Shown in pieces: positions 5,896 to 10,862 of a DNA stretch of 10,862 bases (positions are counted from its first letter, which is position 1; every line of letters begins with the position of its first letter). The position numbers and the translations under genes were made by a program. The stretch is from Chloroflexota bacterium (GTDB lineage: Bacteria; Chloroflexota; Limnocylindria; Limnocylindrales; CSP1-4). Location of the stretch: NCBI GenBank assembly GCA_013695255.1, contig JACDAV010000073.1:1-10862 (forward strand), in the 5' to 3' direction. The notes under the pieces are model-generated. The model saw only the letters and a program-made list of their open reading frames with translations. It searched no databases and was not told the origin of the DNA.

Positions 5896-7161
5896 TCAGG
5901 CAGTCGCGATCCTCCGCTGCCGCCTGGGGCCCGACGGTCTCGCCCGCTTCGCATCGAGCTCCAGCCGCTGCCCGAGCAGCTCGACCACCGCGTCCTCCTC
6001 CTCGGCGCTCGCCTCGGCGGGCGGCGTCTCCTGCTCCTCGGCGACCTCCACGAGCGCGCCCCCCAGCTGGCCATCGAGGTAGGCGTCGAGGACGGCGGGG
6101 TGGACGTAGCTCTTGCGTGCGACGGCCGGCGTGTTGCCGAGCCGTCCCGCGGTCTCGCGGATCGCGGCCACGACGTTGCGCCGCGCGGCCGTCGCGGAGC
6201 CGGCGGGCTGGAGCGCCCGCAGCGCCCGGTAGGCGAGCACCGTCCCCGCCCACGTCCGGAAGTCCTTGGCCGTGAACGCGTCACCGGCGATGCTCCGGAC
6301 GTACTCGTTGACGTCATCGGACGCCACGTTCCGGCGGACGCCTTCCTCGTCGAGGTACTGGAACAGCTCCTGCCCGGGCAGCTCCTGGCACCGCCGAACC
6401 ACGGACGCAAGCCGGCGGTCACGGAGCGACACCTCGTGCTCCTTGCCGGCTTTGCCCCGGAACCGGAACCGGACGCTCGTCCCCTCCACGCGCGCGTGCC
6501 GACCGCGAAGGGTCGTGAGCCCGAACGAGCGGTTGAGCCGGGCGTACTCGTCGTTGCCGACCCGGATCAGGGTCAGCTCCAGCAGCCTGACGACCGCCGC
6601 CAGCACCTTCTCGCGCGGCAGCCCCGGCTTCGAGAGGTCCGTCTCGCAGCGCTCGCGGATGAGCGGCAGCGCGCGGGCGAAGGCGATCATCCGGTCGAAC
6701 TTGGACTCGTCCCGCGCCTCGTGCCAGGCCGCGTGGTAGCGATGCTGCTTCCGACCGCGCGCATCGCGGCCGGTCGCCTGGACGTGCCCGTTGCGGAAGG
6801 GGGAGATCCAGACATCGGTCCAGGCGGGCGGGATGGCCAGCGACCGGATCCGCTGCAACTCGTCCGGATCGCGGATCGGCCGCCCGTCGAGGCCGACATA
6901 GCTGAACCCGCGGCCGGCCCGGCGCCGCCGGATCCCGGGCCGGTCGTCGGAGCTGTAGCGAAGACCCGCCTCGCGGGCCACCGCGCGAGGATCGGGCCTG
7001 TCCGCTCCGCCTTCGTCCGGCCTCGTGACTTCGTCGCGTCGCTCGGGACCTGGGGTTGCAGGCACGAGCGGAGCGTACGGCCCGCCTCGGGTCGGGACGC
7101 GGCCGTCCCGGCACGCGCCATCGCGTTCTCGTTGCACCGGCGCGAAGTCCCAGACCGTCAT
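5896..7161 (-). CDS. DNA topoisomerase IB (bacterial, poxvirus/Deinococcus-like)
   Basis: A type IB topoisomerase that relaxes supercoils through a 3'-phosphotyrosyl intermediate without ATP. In 421-residue numbering the N-terminal DNA-clamp region (about 67-145) carries the hallmark GLRYSSDD, IPPAWTDVW and QATGRDARGRKQ segments. The catalytic domain follows with Arg200 (IRVGNDEYA), Lys237 (FRGKAG), Arg302 (DFRTW), Asn343 (LGNTPAV, in place of the poxvirus His, as in the Deinococcus enzyme) and nucleophile Tyr352 (RKSYVHP). The active site is complete. One difference: the usual KQYRYH reads KQHRYH (His140), at a position that contacts DNA in the poxvirus enzyme. The C-terminal ~50 residues are a charged tail. 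The start is uncertain: no ribosome site precedes ATG 7161, and GTG 7065 or GTG 6981 would give sizes closer to the family norm. The gene is divergent from the ABC operon. Confidence 0.93.
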   Translation of the reverse strand: MTVWDFAPVQRERDGACRDGRVPTRGGPYAPLVPATPGPERRDEVTRPDEGGADRPDPRAVAREAGLRYSSDDRPGIRRRRAGRGFSYVGLDGRPIRDPDELQRIRSLAIPPAWTDVWISPFRNGHVQATGRDARGRKQHRYHAAWHEARDESKFDRMIAFARALPLIRERCETDLSKPGLPREKVLAAVVRLLELTLIRVGNDEYARLNRSFGLTTLRGRHARVEGTSVRFRFRGKAGKEHEVSLRDRRLASVVRRCQELPGQELFQYLDEEGVRRNVASDDVNEYVRSIAGDAFTAKDFRTWAGTVLAYRALRALQPAGSATAARRNVVAAIRETAGRLGNTPAVARKSYVHPAVLDAYLDGQLGGALVEVAEEQETPPAEASAEEEDAVVELLGQRLELDAKRARPSGPRRQRRIATA

Positions 7162-7324
7162 GCTGGCGTAGCCGCACGGGTGGACGGCGATCGTCCGGCC
7201 GCAATGGCCACCAGCCGACACTCCGCCCACTGCCCACCGCCCCACGGAGATCCCCGCGTCCATGTCGATACGCCACGCGATCAGCCGGCGACCTTCCCTG
7301 CCTCGGGGGATCCCGTGCGCCCCG

Positions 7325-7367
7325 CGAGCGGCCGCTCGGTCAGCCGGCTCCGGGACCTCCTTGGTCC
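7325..7367 (+). promoter_or_regulatory. Palindrome and leader hairpin before the ABC operon
   Basis: A perfect 14-bp palindrome CGAGCGGCCGCTCG (7325-7338) is centred about 43 bases before ATG 7375. A second inverted repeat GGACC-TCCTT-GGTCC (7353-7367) ends seven bases before the ATG, where a ribosome site would be expected, and no Shine-Dalgarno is seen. The first could be an operator for a dimeric repressor; the second could shape translation. At this GC content one or two palindromes of this length are expected by chance in 10 kb, so only the position makes it suggestive. The rest of 7162-7374 shows no clear promoter for either divergent gene. Confidence 0.3.
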
Positions 7368-7374
7368 TCGCGGC

Positions 7375-8775
7375 ATGACCGCCGCGCCGGCCCTCGAGCC
7401 CCTCTCGGCGCAACCCGGACGGCCAGCCAACGGCGGCGCCAACGGCGAGGAGGTGATCCGGATCGAGAACGCCTCCGTGCGGTTCGGCGACCTCGTCGCC
7501 CTGCGGAACGTGAGCCTCGGGCTCGCCCGCGGCAGCATCCTGGGAGTGATCGGGCCGTCCGGGGCGGGCAAGACCACGATGGTCCGCCTGCTGACCGGCG
7601 CGCTCGAGCCCAGCGAGGGCAGGGTGTCCGTCCTCGGGGAGACTCCGCGGCGGTTCCGTCGGCGGACCCGCGAGCGGATCGGGTACATGCCACAGCTCTT
7701 CACGCTCTATCCGGACCTCACCGCCGGCGAGAACGTCGACTTCGTGGCCAGCCTCTTCGGGCTCCTGTGGCGTCGGCGGCGTCGGCGGGTCCGCGAGGTC
7801 CTCCACATCGTCGACCTGTGGGACGTCCGCGGCCGGCGCGCCTCGGAGCTCTCCGGCGGCATGCAGCGCAGGCTCGAGCTGGCGTCGGCGCTCGTCCACG
7901 AACCGGAGCTGCTCTTCCTCGACGAGCCGACTGCCGGCATCGACCCGCTGCTCCGAGCCCAGATCTGGACGGAGCTGCACCGCCTCAAGGACACCGGCCG
8001 GACGCTCATCGTCACCACCCAGTACGTCAACGAGGCGGACGAGTGCGATCGGGTCGCCCTGATCGCACAGGGACGGATGGCGGCCCTCGCCACGCCGGAG
8101 GAGCTCCGCCGCCAGGCGACGGGCGGCGACGTCATCGAGGTCGAGACAGAGCGTGCGTTCGATGGTCGCATCGTCGAGAACATGCCGACCGTCCGGGCGG
8201 TCCAGCAGGTCGGCCCACGCTCGCTCCGGGTCACGGTCGACGACGCTGGAACCGCGACACCGGACATCGTGGCCGCGATCGACGCGGCCGGCGGGGAAGT
8301 CATCAACTCGCGCGAGTACCGACTCACGTTCGACGAGATCTTCGCCGTCCTCGTGGCCCGCAACCACGACGAGGTCCAGGCCGAGGAGCAGGCGCAGGGA
8401 TCGCGAGCCGACGTCGAGCAGCGGGGCCGCGCGACCGATGCCGGCCAGCCGGAGCGGCAGCAGATCGCCGGATCCGGCGCGGCCGCGGCGATGGCGCCAG
8501 GCCGCGACGACGCCGCCGGACCAACCGTCGACGACGCGCCCGCCACCGACGCGGATCCCACCGTCCGGCAACTCGACTCGGAGACGACGGACGAGCCCCG
8601 AGACTGGGCGGCGCAGACGCAGCCGCTGCCCGGCACACAGGCCCCGTTGACCGCCGAGGAACGTCTGGCCGCCGACGAGCGCCGCGCGATCGAGCAGCTC
8701 GACGTGGACGCTGGCATCGCCGACCCGACGACAGGGCGGACCTCGAGGCCCGACGGCCGGGAGGCCGCCCGATGA
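7375..8775 (+). CDS. ABC-2 type exporter ATP-binding protein with long acidic tail
   Basis: A 466-residue ATPase that drives the permease encoded next. Walker A is GPSGAGKTT (60-68), Q-loop Gln107 (YMPQL), signature LSGGMQ (159-164), Walker B ending at Asp183 with catalytic Glu184, and D-loop GIDP. The usual switch His of the H-loop is Gln216 (TTQYVNEAD), a variant seen in some DrrA/NatA-like ATPases. Residues about 240-333 resemble the DUF4162-type regulatory domain after the nucleotide-binding domain. Residues about 334-466 are an unusual acidic, Ala/Gln/Asp-rich, probably disordered tail that is not needed for the fold. Typical relatives are 300-330 residues long. ATG 7375 lacks a ribosome site; GTG 7315, behind GGGGGA (7305-7310), would add 20 residues. 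The first gene of a three-gene operon; substrate unknown (drug, lipid, peptide or polysaccharide are all possible). Confidence 0.94.
   Translation: MTAAPALEPLSAQPGRPANGGANGEEVIRIENASVRFGDLVALRNVSLGLARGSILGVIGPSGAGKTTMVRLLTGALEPSEGRVSVLGETPRRFRRRTRERIGYMPQLFTLYPDLTAGENVDFVASLFGLLWRRRRRRVREVLHIVDLWDVRGRRASELSGGMQRRLELASALVHEPELLFLDEPTAGIDPLLRAQIWTELHRLKDTGRTLIVTTQYVNEADECDRVALIAQGRMAALATPEELRRQATGGDVIEVETERAFDGRIVENMPTVRAVQQVGPRSLRVTVDDAGTATPDIVAAIDAAGGEVINSREYRLTFDEIFAVLVARNHDEVQAEEQAQGSRADVEQRGRATDAGQPERQQIAGSGAAAAMAPGRDDAAGPTVDDAPATDADPTVRQLDSETTDEPRDWAAQTQPLPGTQAPLTAEERLAADERRAIEQLDVDAGIADPTTGRTSRPDGREAAR
8759..8764 (+). promoter_or_regulatory. Ribosome binding site of the permease gene
   Basis: GGGAGG lies inside the 3' end of the ATPase gene, seven bases before ATG 8772. 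The start codon overlaps the ATPase stop as ATGA (8772-8775), so translation is probably coupled, keeping the two subunits balanced. Confidence 0.75.
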
Positions 8776-9962
8776 TGATCCTGCAGTCCCTGACCCGGCT
8801 GCTCGCCTTTGTCGGCAAGGAGCTGGTGGAGGTCATCCGCCGGCCCGGGGCGATCATCAGCCTGATCCTCGGGCCGTTCCTGATCATGGCCATCTTCGGC
8901 CTCGGCTACCAGGGCTACCGGCGGCCGCTCCAGACCGTGATCGTCATCCCGCCGCAGTCGGGGATCCTGGCCGATCTCGGCCGCTTCCAGTCGGTCACGC
9001 CCGGGATGAACATCCAGGAAATCGCCGAGTCAGCGGATGGGCCGTTGCAGCGGCTGCGCGATCGTCATCTGGACGTCGTGATCGTCGCCCCGACCGAGAT
9101 GGAGGCTCGCTTCCGGGCCGGCGAGCAGTCGGTCATCCAGGTCCACATCAACGTCGTCGACCCGGTTCAGCAGGCCTACGCCGGGGTGCTCGCGGCGCAG
9201 ATGGCGTCGTCAGTCAACCAGGAGATCATCAAGACCGCGGCCGGCGAGGGACAGGCATACGCGGTACGGGCCGGCGAGCCGGAGGCCGCGGAGATCCCCC
9301 CGCAGGTGATCGCCGAGCCGACACGAGCGGACCTGATCAACGAGGCGCCCCTCAAACAGCCCACCGTCACGAGCTTCTACGGGGCCGCCGTGCTGGCGCT
9401 CATCCTCCAGCACCTGGCGGTGACCCTGGTGGGCCTCTCGCTCATCCGCGAACGCACGACCGGGATCATGGAGCTGTTCCGCATCTCGCCGATCAGCACG
9501 ACGGAGATCATCCTCGGCAAGCTGCTCGCATTCGGCGTCCTGGCGACGATCATCTCGCTCGGGACGGTATTCCTGCTGGTCCGGGTCCTGGGCGTGCCCC
9601 TGCTCGGCGATCCGCTGCTGCTGGCCGGGATCCTCGGCCTGGTGACGCTCGCGTCCCTGGCACTGGGCCTGTTCATCGCGGTCATCTCGGACAGCGAGCG
9701 CCAGACCGTGCAGCTGTCGCTCCTCGTCCTGCTCGCGTCCGTGTTCTTCAGCGGCTTCGTCCTGCCCGTCGAGGAGTTCACCGACCCGGTCCGGATCGGG
9801 AGCTACCTGCTGCCGGTGACGCACGGCATCCGGCTGACGCAGGACATCATGCTCAGGGGCTGGACCGATGCGACGTGGGCGATCGGTGCGCTGGCCGCCA
9901 TCGCCGCCGTGCTCCTCGTCGTGACCTGGCTGCTGCTGAAACGGAACATGGTCCGGGCCTGA
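8772..9962 (+). CDS. ABC-2 type exporter permease
   Basis: A 396-residue permease with the six-helix ABC-2 plan: helix 1 at about 28-45, a large extracytoplasmic domain (about 46-198), then helices at about 200-222, 248-270, 282-304, 312-332 and 368-388. The segment RERTTGIMELFRISP (226-240) followed by EIILGK is the characteristic cytoplasmic coupling region of the NatB/YhaP/YbhS-like ABC-2 (Pfam ABC2_membrane_3) group. A large extracytoplasmic loop between helices 1 and 2 is normal for this group. It starts at ATG 8772 (or ATG 8775) within the overlap with the ATPase gene. It would assemble as a dimer with two ATPase copies to export an unknown substrate. The gene for the two-helix membrane protein begins four bases after its stop. 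Confidence 0.95.
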   Translation: MMILQSLTRLLAFVGKELVEVIRRPGAIISLILGPFLIMAIFGLGYQGYRRPLQTVIVIPPQSGILADLGRFQSVTPGMNIQEIAESADGPLQRLRDRHLDVVIVAPTEMEARFRAGEQSVIQVHINVVDPVQQAYAGVLAAQMASSVNQEIIKTAAGEGQAYAVRAGEPEAAEIPPQVIAEPTRADLINEAPLKQPTVTSFYGAAVLALILQHLAVTLVGLSLIRERTTGIMELFRISPISTTEIILGKLLAFGVLATIISLGTVFLLVRVLGVPLLGDPLLLAGILGLVTLASLALGLFIAVISDSERQTVQLSLLVLLASVFFSGFVLPVEEFTDPVRIGSYLLPVTHGIRLTQDIMLRGWTDATWAIGALAAIAAVLLVVTWLLLKRNMVRA

Positions 9963-9966
9963 CGCG

Positions 9967-10755
9967 GTGAGGCCCGGGACGACCGACCCCGCGACCACCC
10001 CAGCGGCCGCGCCCGAGGACGCCGAGGCGACCGAGCCGGTCGAGGTGCCGTCCGAGGGCACGACCGGCCGTCGACGGATCGGCTTCGGCCTGACGCTGTT
10101 CGGGGCAACGGGCGTGCTCCTGTTCGGCGTCGCGCTGGCCTACGTGGCCGGGCCGCTGGGCGGCGAGGAGGGACCGTTCGGCCTCGAGAGCCAGCGACGA
10201 CAGCTGGTCGCGATGCTGGACGCCTCCGCGACCGCGATCACCGATGCGCAGACCGCGGTCGGCGGAGCGAACGACAGCCTCGGCGACACCGCGCGGGCAG
10301 CCGGTTCCGCGGGCACCTTCATGACCGGCCTCGGGACGTCGCTGCGCGGCGCCGCCGCTTCCCTCCGGATCGACCTCTTCGGGAGCCGGCCGTTCGCGAC
10401 GGTGGCCGACGACTTCGAGCGCGTCGCGGGTCAGGCCGCGGCCGTCGCGACGGACCTAGAGTCGGCCGGGCAGTCCGTCGCGCTCGCGGGTGAGGACCTG
10501 GCCGTCCTGGCCGACGACCTCGGCGAGCTCCGCACGGAGATCGATGCCATCCGCGTCAGCCTGATGGCGCCGATCTCCACCGGCCGCTGGCAGCTGATCG
10601 CGGGCGCAGTCCTTGCCTGGTTCATGATCCCGGCCGTGGTCAGCCTGCTGATCGGGCTCCGGTGGCTGCGGGATCCGGCCCGCCCTCCGGTGCCTCCGCG
10701 GGCGAGGCGGACGGTTCGGGGGCCGGCTCGTCGGTCGCACCCTCCGGGGGGCTGA
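9967..10755 (+). CDS. Two-helix membrane protein, probable accessory subunit of the ABC exporter
   Basis: A 262-residue protein starting at GTG 9967, four bases after the permease stop, with no good ribosome site, so translation is probably coupled. A Pro/Glu/Thr-rich cytoplasmic N-terminus (1-38) leads to a membrane helix (about 39-62). An extracytoplasmic segment (about 63-205) is Ala/Asp-rich with few bulky residues and looks like two helical stretches (74-133 and 143-200) that may form a coiled coil or bundle. A second membrane helix (about 208-231) and a basic, Pro/Arg-rich tail (235-262) complete it. The layout is like a sensor or chemoreceptor ectodomain with no signalling domain attached. 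I recognise no family. Position in the operon suggests a partner for the exporter. The tail may be out of frame: codon use and composition change after about 10675, so the true C-terminus could differ. Confidence 0.75.
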   Translation: MRPGTTDPATTPAAAPEDAEATEPVEVPSEGTTGRRRIGFGLTLFGATGVLLFGVALAYVAGPLGGEEGPFGLESQRRQLVAMLDASATAITDAQTAVGGANDSLGDTARAAGSAGTFMTGLGTSLRGAAASLRIDLFGSRPFATVADDFERVAGQAAAVATDLESAGQSVALAGEDLAVLADDLGELRTEIDAIRVSLMAPISTGRWQLIAGAVLAWFMIPAVVSLLIGLRWLRDPARPPVPPRARRTVRGPARRSHPPGG

Positions 10756-10862
10756 CCGCCAGCCACGACGGCATCTCGTTTCGCCCCTGGCGGCGCAGCG
10801 GGCCGGGCCGCGCGACCGGGACGCCCGGCGTCGCGGCTCCCGTGAAGCTCCCGGGCATGGCC
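10640..10862 (-). CDS. Possible C-terminal end of a leftward gene entering from the right edge
   Basis: A leftward frame is open from the window edge to a TGA at 10640-10642. An internal ATG sits at 10858, but a longer protein could run in from the right. The last ~50 residues (from MPSWLAVSPPEG) are rich in Pro, Ala, Glu and Gly, like a natural disordered C-terminal tail, and codons are mostly G/C-ending as far as about 10675. It would overlap the end of the rightward 262-residue gene by 116 bases on the opposite strand, which is unusual. A competing rightward frame across 10676-10862 is equally open and G/C-ending. The sequence alone does not decide between them. Confidence 0.3.
   Translation of the reverse strand, partial: AMPGSFTGAATPGVPVARPGPLRRQGRNEMPSWLAVSPPEGATDEPAPEPSASPAEAPEGGPDPAATGARSAG

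Noticed and set aside
5797..6253. N-terminal extension of the unclassified membrane protein into the topoisomerase gene
   Set aside because: Composition is shadow-like (Arg, Ala, Gly), and it overlaps the same-strand topoisomerase gene in another frame.
5857..7374. Upstream extension of the ABC ATPase frame (972 residues in all)
   Set aside because: It is antisense to topoisomerase IB, whose catalytic motifs are intact on the other strand.
7162..8571. Upstream extension of the topoisomerase frame through the ABC ATPase region (891 residues in all)
   Set aside because: The extension is antisense to a clear ATPase gene and has no recognisable domain; topoisomerase IB homology begins only near 6960.
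7056..8771. Upstream extension of the permease frame (968 residues in all)
   Set aside because: It overlaps the ATPase gene in another frame and is Arg/Pro-rich; the ATGA overlap and ribosome site at 8759-8764 fix the real start at 8772.
1..10862. tRNA, rRNA, CRISPR array, insertion sequence, phage gene or attachment site
   Set aside because: No cloverleaf, conserved rRNA segment, regular repeat-spacer series, transposase or integrase motif, or flanking direct repeats were seen by eye.

Overview
The window is GC-rich DNA from a free-living bacterium with compact genes and no sign of phage, insertion sequences or CRISPR. Three gene types narrow the guess: an F420-dependent LLM oxidoreductase of the FGD-like (TIGR03557-type) group, a bacterial (Deinococcus/poxvirus-like) topoisomerase IB, and several small membrane proteins without recognisable families. 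Together they suit a soil-type Chloroflexota (Limnocylindria-like) or, less likely, an actinobacterium. This is an inference from gene content; no rRNA or other marker is present to settle it.

Layout. Positions 1-140 hold the 3' end of something transcribed rightwards, possibly a structured RNA, closed by a very strong intrinsic terminator. Two small rightward genes follow, each apparently its own unit: a 64-residue hydrophilin/LEA-like protein (285-479, then a hairpin terminator) and a 120-residue protein with a helical N-terminus and a hydrophobic C-terminus (680-1042, then a hairpin). Both look like stress or envelope accessory proteins. Next is a leftward membrane-anchored double zinc ribbon protein (1095-1703), divergent from a soluble orphan GAF-PAS sensor histidine kinase (1889-3607).

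A leftward block follows, in transcription order: topoisomerase IB (7161-5896), an unclassified multi-pass membrane protein with a coiled-coil region (5797-4643), and the F420-dependent oxidoreductase (4608-3640). The last two are 34 bases apart and probably co-transcribed. The topoisomerase is separated from them by 98 bases containing two hairpins.

The right end is a rightward three-gene operon: an ABC-2 type ATPase with a long acidic C-terminal tail (7375-8775), its permease (8772-9962, ATGA overlap with the ATPase gene), and a two-helix membrane protein with a helical extracytoplasmic segment (9967-10755, four bases after the permease stop). The tight spacing suggests that the third protein works with the exporter. 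The last ~180 bases are ambiguous: a leftward partial gene may run in from the right edge and overlap the end of the operon, or the third gene may be frameshifted.

Most genes are chromosomal housekeeping or accessory types. The points most worth a second look are the ABC operon's unknown third component and altered H-loop, the structured 5' edge, and the hydrophilin with 11-residue repeats.
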